64,000 nt of DNA, from the NCBI GenBank assembly GCA_016789745.1, contig JAEUQF010000452.1, positions 1 to 64,000 on the forward strand, written 5' to 3'. How positions within the stretch are numbered: the stretch's first letter is position 1; each line of letters begins with the position of its first letter. The stretch is from Bryobacterales bacterium. Its GTDB lineage: Bacteria > Acidobacteriota > Terriglobia > Bryobacterales > Bryobacteraceae. Below are positions 35,385-43,860 of the stretch, in pieces. The notes beneath the pieces were generated by a model, which searched no databases, was not told where the DNA came from, and saw nothing but the letters and a program-made list of their open reading frames with translations. The position numbers and the translations under genes are program-made.

Positions 35385-36778
35385 GCCAGCAGTTCCTTGA
35401 TCAGTTCGCCACCGGTTTGCGAAAGCTGCTTTTCACGCCCCGCGTGCAGGTACCGCAGCTTGTTGTCATCCAAGCCCAGCAGCCGCAACAGCGTAACGTG
35501 GAAGTCCTTGACCGGATGCACCACCTCCACCGCCTGCAGACCCGTCTCATCGGTTGCGCCAACAATGTGCCCAGCCTTCACGCCGGCCCCAGCCAGCCAC
35601 ACGGCCATGGCCGTAGCGTTGTGGTCCCGCCCCCAAACCGCGCCTTCCCTGCGGATGCCGTTATCCGGCGACCGGCCAAATTCACCGGCCCACACCACCA
35701 GCGTGTCCTCCAGCATGCCGCGCTGCTTCAGATCGCGCAGCAGGCCGCCGATGCCCTGATCAATCGCTCGAATGCGCGCGCCATGGGCCTTGTCGATGTA
35801 ATCATGCGAGTCCCAGCCCATCGCGATCACCTGCACGAAGCGCACGCCCGATTCCAGCAGCCGCCGCGCCAGCAGGCAGCGCCGCCCGAAGGCTTCCGCC
35901 TCTTTGTCCGCCCCGCCGATGCCGTACATGCCGCGAATGGACGCCGGCTCCTTGTCGAGATCCAGCACGCCCGGCATCTCGGCCTGCATGCGGAAGGCGA
36001 GTTCATAGCTCTCAATGCGCGCCGCCAGTTCTGCATGATCCGGATGGTGCCTTTGGTGATGGCGGTTGAGGCTGTTCAGAAAACCGAGATTGGCGGCCTG
36101 CTCCTTCGCACTTACACGCGGCTGCATGTCCAGCACCGGCGCGCCCTGCGGACGCAGCGGCGTGCCCTGGTAATGCGGCGGCAGATAACCGTTGGACCAA
36201 TTCGCCGCCCCACCCTGCGGGTAGGCCAAGTCCGGCAGCACCACAAACGATGGCAGATTCTGATTCACCGTACCCAGCCCGTAGCTGACCCATGCCCCAA
36301 TGGCCGGGTCGCCCCCGAACTGATTGCCCGTGTTCAGGTGATAAAGCGCCGTGGGATGATTCACGCTTTCCGCCCGTAGCCCGCGATAGAAACACACATC
36401 ATCCACCACACCGGCAAAGCTCTGGAATAGCGAGTTGATCTCGATCCCCATCTTCCCGGCACGCTGGAACGAGAACGGACTCTTCACGTAGTACCGCTCG
36501 CCCGTGTTCATGTTGGCTTCAAACTTCGTCCGTTCCTTCTGGAACTTCGTCATGTGAAGCTGTGTCAGTTTGTGCTTCGGGTCGAACGTGTCGATGTGGC
36601 TGGGACCACCTTCCATCAACAGAAACAGGCAGCGTTTGGCCTTCGCCGGCACCTGTTGCGGACGCGGCGCCAGGGGGCCGTTCGTCTCGGCCGCCAGCAT
36701 CGCCGACAGCGCTACCGACCCCAAGCCCATCCCGCCACCGAACAGCAACTCCCGCCGCGAGGGCCGGGCGGTCAGCAT
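35381..36778 (-). CDS. DUF1501 secreted sulfatase-like protein
   Basis: 465 residues from ATG 36778, 4 bases after the preceding stop; in-frame ATGs at 36793 and 36805 would overlap that gene. The Tat-type leader SRRELLFGGG is near the N terminus. DUF1501 proteins share the alkaline-phosphatase/sulfatase fold, with segments such as GGPSHIDTFDPK, GWDSHD and VVWAGEFGRSP visible. The family nearly always accompanies DUF1549/DUF1553 proteins in Planctomycetota and Acidobacteriota; substrate unknown. Confidence 0.9.
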   Translation of the reverse strand: MLTARPSRRELLFGGGMGLGSVALSAMLAAETNGPLAPRPQQVPAKAKRCLFLLMEGGPSHIDTFDPKHKLTQLHMTKFQKERTKFEANMNTGERYYVKSPFSFQRAGKMGIEINSLFQSFAGVVDDVCFYRGLRAESVNHPTALYHLNTGNQFGGDPAIGAWVSYGLGTVNQNLPSFVVLPDLAYPQGGAANWSNGYLPPHYQGTPLRPQGAPVLDMQPRVSAKEQAANLGFLNSLNRHHQRHHPDHAELAARIESYELAFRMQAEMPGVLDLDKEPASIRGMYGIGGADKEAEAFGRRCLLARRLLESGVRFVQVIAMGWDSHDYIDKAHGARIRAIDQGIGGLLRDLKQRGMLEDTLVVWAGEFGRSPDNGIRREGAVWGRDHNATAMAVWLAGAGVKAGHIVGATDETGLQAVEVVHPVKDFHVTLLRLLGLDDNKLRYLHAGREKQLSQTGGELIKELLA

Positions 36779-36782
36779 CCGC

Positions 36783-39383
36783 TTAGTAAACATAAAGAAA
36801 CTCATTCGAATTGAGCAAACCCAATGTTACGCCCGCCAGCGCGCGCACTTCCGCCGTCACCTCACTGGCGTGCAGGTTATGTTCATACTTGGCTGGACTG
36901 GCAAACTGCTCAAACGCGAAACTCTCGCCGGTGAGTTCGCTGGTCAGCTGATGCACGATCGGCTTCGCCGCCGGCCGCGGCGCCGCCGGCCTGCCTTGAT
37001 ACGCCGCCAGCAGTCTCTGGTAATGCGCCAGCGCCAGCCGCTGCTCGACCGCATCCGGCACGCGCCCGAAGGCCTGCAGGAAGGCGCTCCGGACCCACTG
37101 CTCGGGCTTTCCGGCACCTGCCAGCCGGTTCGCCCAAGCCAGCGCCATATCATTCACGAACTCGCCATTGAACAGCGTGAACGCCTGCGTCGGCAGCACC
37201 GACGCCTCGCGCCGCTCACAACTCAGGTCCATCGTGGCCCCGTTGAACACCTCCATCATCGGATCCGGCTGCGTGCGCTGCTGGAAGGTGTAGATGGTGC
37301 GCCGGTTGCGTTCCCGCCGCGTCGGCGACGCCTGATAGGCCGGCGCCAGAGACCCCATGCGATGCTGCGCCTGCCGGGCCACATCTTCGTTAATCTGCGG
37401 AAACACGCCCGGCCCCCCGCGCTCGTCACTGAGTTCGCCCGAAACCGCGAGTATCGAATCGCGTACGGCTTCGGCCTCCAGCCGCCGCGGCATCATATAC
37501 GCCAGCAGATCATTCGCTGGATCGGCCGTCCGCACCGCGTCCATGGCCGGGTGCGACGACGCCCTCTGATAGCCCTCCGACAGCAGCATCATTCGATGCA
37601 TGGCCTTCACACTCCAGCCACTCTCAATGAACTTCGCCGCCAGAAAATCCAACAGTTCCGGATGCGACGGCTTGCGGCCCATCTTGCCGAAGTTGTTCGC
37701 ATCGGCCACCAACCCGCGCCCGAAGTGATACTGCCAAATCCGATTCACCATCACCCGAGCCGTAAGTGGATTGCGCGCGTCGGCCACCCAGTTCGCCAAC
37801 GCCGCGCGGCGCCCTTCCACGGCTTCCGGGATGGCGGGCTCTTCCAAGCCCGCATAGCGCGCCACCAGCGATAACACCCCCGGCGACACCCGTTCGGCCG
37901 GCGATTGCACATTCCCACCAGGCAGCACATGCACCGCCGCCGGCTTGTACTCGGCGCGCTTGGGATAACGCAGCGCCGGACCGCCATCGGTGGCCCCATC
38001 CAGCGGCCCATTCGACACCGCGAACACCTTCGGCTCAAAGCGGTCCACCGAGTCCCTATAGATGCCCATGTGCTTCTGGTACACCTTGTACTCTTCGAAC
38101 TGCTGCGGCGTCACACCTTCGTTGGTGCGCCGCGCCTTTTCCGCCACTCCTGGCGGCAGATCTTCCACCCTTGTGACGCCGTGCTTCTTCATCGCATTCC
38201 GCACGCCCATTTCGCCGAACCGGTCCATGTTCGCCTGCGTGCGGCGCACAATCTGGTCCAGGATCTGCCGCGACTCGGCATCTCCCGGATTCTCCGCCGG
38301 CAGGAACGGCAGCTTCGGACGCGCGAATTCGGTTGCCGCAAAGACGGCCTGCAGCCGGTAGTAATCCTTGGTGGGAATCGGGTCGAACTTATGGTCGTGG
38401 CAGCGGGCGCAGCCCACCGTCAGCCCCAAAAACGTCGACCCGACCGCACTGGTAACGTCGTCCAGAAACAACTGCCGCGTGACGGCCTCCACCGACATCG
38501 CCGTATGCTCCCAGGGCCCGGCGCGCAGAAATCCCGTGGCGATCAGCGCCTCCGCGTCACCTGGGAACAACTCATCGCCGGCGATCTGTTCCCGAAGGAA
38601 GCGATCATACGGTTTATCGTTCTGGAAGGCGCGAATGACATAGTCGCGATAACGCCACGCGTTCGGCCGTTCAAAGTCATTCGAATAACCGGAGCTATCG
38701 GCATAGCGCACCACGTCCAGCCAGTGCCGCGCCCAACGCTCGCCGTAGCGCGGCGAAGCCAGCAGCCTGTCCACCGCGCGCGCATACGCCTGCGGGGTGG
38801 TGTCCTTCAAGAAAGCATCGGTTTCCTCCGGCGTTGGCGGCAGGCCCGTCAGATCGAACGTTACCCGCCGGAGCAACGTGCGCTTGTCCGCCTTAGGTGC
38901 GGCCTTCAGCCCCTTCGCCGCCAGCGCCCGGTCCAGATAGGCATCGACTGACCCCAGCCGCGCCTTCTGTAGCGGGCGAAACGCCCACAGATCGGCTTCT
39001 TTATAGGTACCCCAACGGTCACCCGAGGACGCTGCGGCAGGCCACGGTGCCCCACCATCGATCCACTTCGCCACGGCTTCCACAAAGGCAGCATCGGGCT
39101 TGGCGCCCACAGGCGGCATCTGCGGCACACCCTCTCCCCGCAAAACCCGCACCAGCAGGCTCGACTCCGACTGGCCTGCCACCATGGCAGGGCCGCGCTG
39201 GCCGCCCTTCAGCACCGCATCGCGCGTCCGAAGATCGAGCTTCGCCATCGTCTGCCCGTCACCATGGCAGCCCTGGCAGTCCTTCCGGAACACCGGCTCG
39301 ATGACACGGGTAAACAACTGCGCGGCGTCCTGCGCCGAAGCTGCGGCCGCCGTAAACAAAAGAAGAAGCAGGGTCGCTTGCAT
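36783..39383 (-). CDS. DUF1549/DUF1553 protein with planctomycete-type cytochrome c
   Basis: 866 residues. Signal peptide (LLLLLFTAAAASAQD), an N-terminal cytochrome-like domain with CQGCHGDGQ near residue 37, then DUF1549 (about 130-335; LLRRVTFDLTGLPPTPEE, WARHWLDVVRYADSSGY) and DUF1553 (about 520-840). A second CARCHDHKFDP motif could bind another heme. It is exported and probably works with the DUF1501 protein encoded immediately after it. Thought to act in polysaccharide or sulfated-sugar breakdown, but no reaction is proven. Confidence 0.92.
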   Translation of the reverse strand: MQATLLLLLFTAAAASAQDAAQLFTRVIEPVFRKDCQGCHGDGQTMAKLDLRTRDAVLKGGQRGPAMVAGQSESSLLVRVLRGEGVPQMPPVGAKPDAAFVEAVAKWIDGGAPWPAAASSGDRWGTYKEADLWAFRPLQKARLGSVDAYLDRALAAKGLKAAPKADKRTLLRRVTFDLTGLPPTPEETDAFLKDTTPQAYARAVDRLLASPRYGERWARHWLDVVRYADSSGYSNDFERPNAWRYRDYVIRAFQNDKPYDRFLREQIAGDELFPGDAEALIATGFLRAGPWEHTAMSVEAVTRQLFLDDVTSAVGSTFLGLTVGCARCHDHKFDPIPTKDYYRLQAVFAATEFARPKLPFLPAENPGDAESRQILDQIVRRTQANMDRFGEMGVRNAMKKHGVTRVEDLPPGVAEKARRTNEGVTPQQFEEYKVYQKHMGIYRDSVDRFEPKVFAVSNGPLDGATDGGPALRYPKRAEYKPAAVHVLPGGNVQSPAERVSPGVLSLVARYAGLEEPAIPEAVEGRRAALANWVADARNPLTARVMVNRIWQYHFGRGLVADANNFGKMGRKPSHPELLDFLAAKFIESGWSVKAMHRMMLLSEGYQRASSHPAMDAVRTADPANDLLAYMMPRRLEAEAVRDSILAVSGELSDERGGPGVFPQINEDVARQAQHRMGSLAPAYQASPTRRERNRRTIYTFQQRTQPDPMMEVFNGATMDLSCERREASVLPTQAFTLFNGEFVNDMALAWANRLAGAGKPEQWVRSAFLQAFGRVPDAVEQRLALAHYQRLLAAYQGRPAAPRPAAKPIVHQLTSELTGESFAFEQFASPAKYEHNLHASEVTAEVRALAGVTLGLLNSNEFLYVY

Positions 39384-39495
39384 GGCCTATCCCCAGTGGG
39401 CTCTAAGGCAGTCTATCCCATTTCCTAGTTGTACTCTGCAATACTTACGTAACAGCCCTGTCTCGCTTTACAACTTGCAACCTCCAGGAGTCTTT

Positions 39496-42400
39496 ATGAA
39501 GCGTCTGCTCGCCGCGCTTTGTGCCATCCTTTCGTTGGCCCATAGCCAAACCTCCACTTCTCAGATCTCCGGCACCGTATCCGATGCCTCGAACGCCGTC
39601 ATCCCCGGCGCCACGGTCACCGCCACCAACGAAGCTACCGGCATCAGCCTGAAACAAACCACTACCGATGCAGGCCTCTACGCTTTCCCATCCATCCCGG
39701 TTGGTGTGTATGCCGTCAAAGTGGAGGCCACGGGATTCAAGGTCGCGGTTCGCACCGGCAACCAGGTGCTGGTGAGCACGCCACTGGTAGTGGATATGCG
39801 CCTGGAGGTTGGCACGGCCACCGAGAGCGTGCAGGTTATGGCCAACGCCGAGACACTGCAGACCTCCTCCGCCGTGCTGGGCAATGTCGTGGAACAGAAG
39901 GCCATCGTCACGCTCCCGCTGAACGGACGCAATCCCTTGAACCTGCTGATGTACGAGCCCGGCGTCACTCAGCGCTCCGGCAACACCGTGAACGTCAACG
40001 GCGCACGCTCCGGCGCGGTCAACGTCACCATCGACGGCATTGACGCCAACGAGTCCACCAACCCCAACCCCACCAACAACATCTTCCGCCTGAATCCCGA
40101 CAACGTCCAGGAGTTCAAGGTCACCACGCAGAACCCCACCGCCGAAGAGGGTCGTAACTCCGGTGCCAACGTGAGTATCGCCACGCGCTCGGGCACCAAC
40201 CAGTTTCACGGAACCATGTTCGAGTTCTTCCGCAACACCGCGCTCAACGCCCAAGAGTTCTACTCCAACGCGCAGGGCAATCAGAAGCCCGTGCTGCAGT
40301 TGAACCAGTACGGCTTTGAAGTGGGCGGCCCCATCCGCAAGAACAGGACTTTCTTCTTCGGCTCCTGGCAGGGACAGAAAGTGAACTTCGCCGACCCCAT
40401 CGACAAAGCCTTCGGCGAGACCGTTGATCTGTACTCGCCCTCGGCACTCAATGGGCAGTTCCGTTACCTGGTGGTGAACCCCGCCAGTCCGCTGGTGATC
40501 AACGGCCAGCGCGTCCTGCAGAACAGCCCCATCCTGGTGGATCCGCGTACCGGCCAACTCGCGGCCGGGGTGCGCAACTGCGCCTCCAACACCGACGCCA
40601 ACTGCATCGCCACCTACAACATATTCGGGCAGGGTCTGGGCACGGGGCTGGACTCGGCCGTACGCTCCGTACTGGGTGCCTATCCCGCCCCCAATGCCTA
40701 CTCCGCCGGCGACGGGCTGAACACCGGCATCTACACCTGGAACAGCCCCGTGCAGGTCCGCGGACCGCAGTACATGCTCCGCATCGACCACAACATCAGC
40801 GATAAGCATTCGCTGTTCGGCCGCTACCTGGCCGCCGACCAGAACACCCTCGGCGGCGACCCCCTCAATGGCCGTCCAGCCGTGCTGCCGGGCTTCCCGC
40901 CGCGCGGCGAAGTCTTCCGCCCGGCCAAGAACATCGCCATCGGCCTGCGCAGCGTGCTGTCGCCGCGTGTCGTCAATGAACTGACACTTGGCTTCGCCCG
41001 CTGGCAGTTTCTGTTCACCCAGGGCGAGGCCAACCCCAACTTCCCAAACTCCCCGCGCTTCACCTTCAATAACTCCGACGTCGACTACACGGCCAATCCG
41101 CGTACCTTCCGCGCCGTCAACACACCGCAGATCGTCGAATCCCTCAGCGTCATTACCGGCAACCACGTCCTCAAAGTAGGTGCCAACCTGCGCTTCTACC
41201 AGCACAATGACCAGCGCGGCGACGTCGGCGGCACCTCGCTGACGCCATCCATCTCGCTATCGCGCACCGTACGCCCACCTTCCGGCATTGCTTTTCCCAG
41301 CCCGGCTGCCACCAATAGCCCCGGTATCGCCGCCAATGACCTGAACCGCCTCCAGGGCACCATCAACGACCTGCTCGGCATCCCCGCCGGCCTCACCCAG
41401 GTCTTCCTCGGCGACCTCAAGAACGACACCTTCCTGCCCTTCCAATCCGGAAACGCGATCACGCTTTGGGCGCAGGGCCAGCGCGCCAAGCAGTTCAACT
41501 TCTTCGCCCAGGACGAATGGAAACTGCGCCGCAACATCACTCTTAGCCTGGGCCTCCGCTGGGAAGTGAATCCCCCGCCCACCGAGGCCGGCAAGCGCGT
41601 TTACGTTCCCAATAAATCCATCGATGGCCGCGAGGGTCCCGTCACCTTCGTGCAGGCCGATCGCTGGTTCAAAAACTACAACTGGGGGGCGCTGGCGCCG
41701 CGCTTCGGCATCACCTGGTCCCCCGGCAACTCATCAAGGATGGTACTCCGCGCCGGCTACGGCATGGCGTTCGATGCCCTCAATTCGTTCAACGTAACGT
41801 CCGTGGCCACTGCCGTCCCCGGCCAGTCGTTTCGCTGCAGTTCGCAGTTCTCCGGTGCCGGCGGTACGCTCATAACCACGCCCGGCTGCCAGGCCGTTGC
41901 CAACGTGCGCCTGGGAGCAGGCTTCCCCAACCAGATGGCCGCCCCTACGGCCAAGCCCTCCAGTTTCCTTACGCCCCCGGCACAGACGTTATCCAACGCG
42001 CCGCCCGCCCGCGTCTTCGATCAGAATCTGAAACTGCCTACCGTCCACATGTGGAACATGACGCTGCAGCGCGAGATCGGCCGCGGCTACGTGTTCAGCG
42101 CAGCGTATGTCGGCCGCCGCGGCACGCGCCTCTACCGCTCCTGGGATGCCAACCAGTTGGACGTTCGCCCGATTCTGCCGTCGTTCCTCGCCATGCAGAG
42201 CAACGTCGCCATCGGCGGCGGCTGCCGGCCCGACGGCACATTGCCCAATGGCACCCGCTGCAACGGTGCCGTAAATGTCCCGCTGCTGCAGCAGGGAATC
42301 ACCAACGCCACTTTCCTCAACACCGCCGCCAGCATCACCGACCTCAACCAGAACGCCGCCGGCAACTTCGCCGGACGTCTGGAACAGTCCACGTTGGCTG

Positions 42401-43287
42401 CCGGCCTGCGCCCGAACAACCAGTTCGCCCAGATCCTCATGATCGACAATGGAGGCGACTCCAACTACCACGCCGGCCAGTTCACCATCCGCAAACGATT
42501 CGACCAGGCAGGCCTGCTGTTCCAGGGCGCCTATACGCTGGCCAAATCCATTGACAACCTCTCCATCGACCCGGTTGCGGCAACCGTCGGCGGCGGCCTC
42601 ACCACCACGAACGCCCGCACCCCTGCCGATGCCCGTAACTACGACAACGAACGCGCCCGCTCCGACTTCGACCAGCGCCATGTCTTCAATGCCAGCGGCA
42701 TCTACGAACTGCCCATCGGCAAGGGCAAGCCGCTGTTCAGCAATGCCAACCGCGTGCTGAACACCATCATCGGCGGCTGGAGCATCAACGGCATCTACAC
42801 CTACCAGTCCGGCGAACCCTTCACGGTGCGCTCCGGGGTGCTGACGCATAACTTCTCGGCGCAGTCCCGCGCGGCCCTGCGGCCCGGCGTCGCGCTGCCG
42901 AAGGCGCAGTTGCAGGATAAGGCCGGCGTTGTCGGCCCCGTGCTCTTCGCCAACGCCGATGCCTTTACCTTCCCGGCTCCCGGCGAGGTGGGCATGGGCC
43001 GCAATATGTTCCAGGGCCCCAGTTACTGGAACCTCGATTCGGGTATCTCCAAAGGGTTCGAGATCACCGAACGGGTGCGCATGGTCTTCCGCACGGAGAT
43101 CTTCAACACCTTCAATCACGCCAATTTCCGCAATCCGCGCGATGCCTCCTCCGGCACGCCGACTATCACCTCCACGCTCTTCGGCCAAGCCTGCTGCATT
43201 ACGTTGTCTACGGCCAGCAGCGCGACTACGAATCAGAACGGCGAGAGTTGGCGGGTGGTACAGTTTGCCCTGAAGCTGAGTTTTTAA
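39496..43287 (+). CDS. Oar-like TonB-dependent outer-membrane receptor
   Basis: 1263 residues from ATG 39496, preceded by CAGGAG. Signal peptide (RLLAALCAILSLAHSQ), a carboxypeptidase-regulatory-like Ig domain (about 20-105; ISGTVSDASNAVIPGATVTA), a plug domain (VNVNGARSGAVNVTIDGIDANE) and a very long beta-barrel ending in Phe (QFALKLSF), the usual assembly signal. Such receptors are a large acidobacterial family, thought to import oligosaccharides or other large substrates. No adjacent SusD-like or ECF-sigma gene is present. The 3' end overlaps the convergent PEP-CTERM gene by 62 bases. Confidence 0.95.
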   Translation: MKRLLAALCAILSLAHSQTSTSQISGTVSDASNAVIPGATVTATNEATGISLKQTTTDAGLYAFPSIPVGVYAVKVEATGFKVAVRTGNQVLVSTPLVVDMRLEVGTATESVQVMANAETLQTSSAVLGNVVEQKAIVTLPLNGRNPLNLLMYEPGVTQRSGNTVNVNGARSGAVNVTIDGIDANESTNPNPTNNIFRLNPDNVQEFKVTTQNPTAEEGRNSGANVSIATRSGTNQFHGTMFEFFRNTALNAQEFYSNAQGNQKPVLQLNQYGFEVGGPIRKNRTFFFGSWQGQKVNFADPIDKAFGETVDLYSPSALNGQFRYLVVNPASPLVINGQRVLQNSPILVDPRTGQLAAGVRNCASNTDANCIATYNIFGQGLGTGLDSAVRSVLGAYPAPNAYSAGDGLNTGIYTWNSPVQVRGPQYMLRIDHNISDKHSLFGRYLAADQNTLGGDPLNGRPAVLPGFPPRGEVFRPAKNIAIGLRSVLSPRVVNELTLGFARWQFLFTQGEANPNFPNSPRFTFNNSDVDYTANPRTFRAVNTPQIVESLSVITGNHVLKVGANLRFYQHNDQRGDVGGTSLTPSISLSRTVRPPSGIAFPSPAATNSPGIAANDLNRLQGTINDLLGIPAGLTQVFLGDLKNDTFLPFQSGNAITLWAQGQRAKQFNFFAQDEWKLRRNITLSLGLRWEVNPPPTEAGKRVYVPNKSIDGREGPVTFVQADRWFKNYNWGALAPRFGITWSPGNSSRMVLRAGYGMAFDALNSFNVTSVATAVPGQSFRCSSQFSGAGGTLITTPGCQAVANVRLGAGFPNQMAAPTAKPSSFLTPPAQTLSNAPPARVFDQNLKLPTVHMWNMTLQREIGRGYVFSAAYVGRRGTRLYRSWDANQLDVRPILPSFLAMQSNVAIGGGCRPDGTLPNGTRCNGAVNVPLLQQGITNATFLNTAASITDLNQNAAGNFAGRLEQSTLAAGLRPNNQFAQILMIDNGGDSNYHAGQFTIRKRFDQAGLLFQGAYTLAKSIDNLSIDPVAATVGGGLTTTNARTPADARNYDNERARSDFDQRHVFNASGIYELPIGKGKPLFSNANRVLNTIIGGWSINGIYTYQSGEPFTVRSGVLTHNFSAQSRAALRPGVALPKAQLQDKAGVVGPVLFANADAFTFPAPGEVGMGRNMFQGPSYWNLDSGISKGFEITERVRMVFRTEIFNTFNHANFRNPRDASSGTPTITSTLFGQACCITLSTASSATTNQNGESWRVVQFALKLSF

Positions 43288-43825
43288 GGGCGAGCGGGAC
43301 CAGCGCCAACACTCCCATTACCGCCAGCGACAAACTCCCCGGCTCCGGAACGCTGGCAGCCGACCCCACTAACGCTCCGCTGAGCAGCGGCACGGTCACA
43401 TACGAGACCTCGCCGTTGCTCAGTTGCCCGTTGCTGCGGGTGAGGTCGAGTGCCACCGTCCCGCCCGCATTGGTCAGAAACGTAACCGGATCCAGGTACA
43501 GGAGTTGGAAGGCCAGCGGATTGCGCCGGAACGGATTCAGCCGCTGTACCAGTTCCCCGTTATAGAAGTAGGCGTAGAGCTGCAGTTGCGAGAGCGGATT
43601 CGACGGCGTGTAGACAAAGTCGGGCAGAACGCTGCCACCGCTCACGGTCAACTCAAAATCCGTTAGAATCGCCGGAATCGGCTGATCGGCATCGTAAACG
43701 AAGTATCCGGTCAGCGACGCTCCATCGCCGAACCGTACATCGGATAAGGTCCAAGCGACGGGCGCGGCCTGCAACCCGCAAGCGGCAAGCATAGCCCAGA
43801 TTAATCCTCGGCCGACAATAGACAT
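43226..43825 (-). CDS. PEP-CTERM sorting-domain protein
   Basis: 199 residues. Signal peptide (LIWAMLAACGLQAAP), a beta-rich body (VSGGSVLPDFVYTP), and a C-terminal PEP-CTERM region VPEPGSLSLAVMGVLALVPL followed by ALK. These signals are recognised by exosortase systems for surface or EPS localisation. About 18 extra residues follow the usual basic end, and they lie antisense to the 3' end of the TonB receptor gene. No exosortase is in the window. Confidence 0.8.
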   Translation of the reverse strand: MSIVGRGLIWAMLAACGLQAAPVAWTLSDVRFGDGASLTGYFVYDADQPIPAILTDFELTVSGGSVLPDFVYTPSNPLSQLQLYAYFYNGELVQRLNPFRRNPLAFQLLYLDPVTFLTNAGGTVALDLTRSNGQLSNGEVSYVTVPLLSGALVGSAASVPEPGSLSLAVMGVLALVPLALKNSASGQTVPPANSRRSDS

Positions 43826-43831
43826 AGGCGC

Positions 43832-43837
43832 AGTCTA
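43832..43837 (-). promoter_or_regulatory. Candidate leaderless -10 box for the PEP-CTERM gene
   Basis: TAGACT on the minus strand, exactly 6 bases before the ATG at 43825; no Shine-Dalgarno between. Confidence 0.4.
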
Positions 43838-43860
43838 CTGAAGGGCGGCTGCCTGCGACA

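Noticed and set aside
39100..39495. In-frame extension upstream of the TonB receptor
   Set aside because: Overlaps the start of the divergent DUF1549 gene; the signal peptide and CAGGAG mark 39496 as the start.
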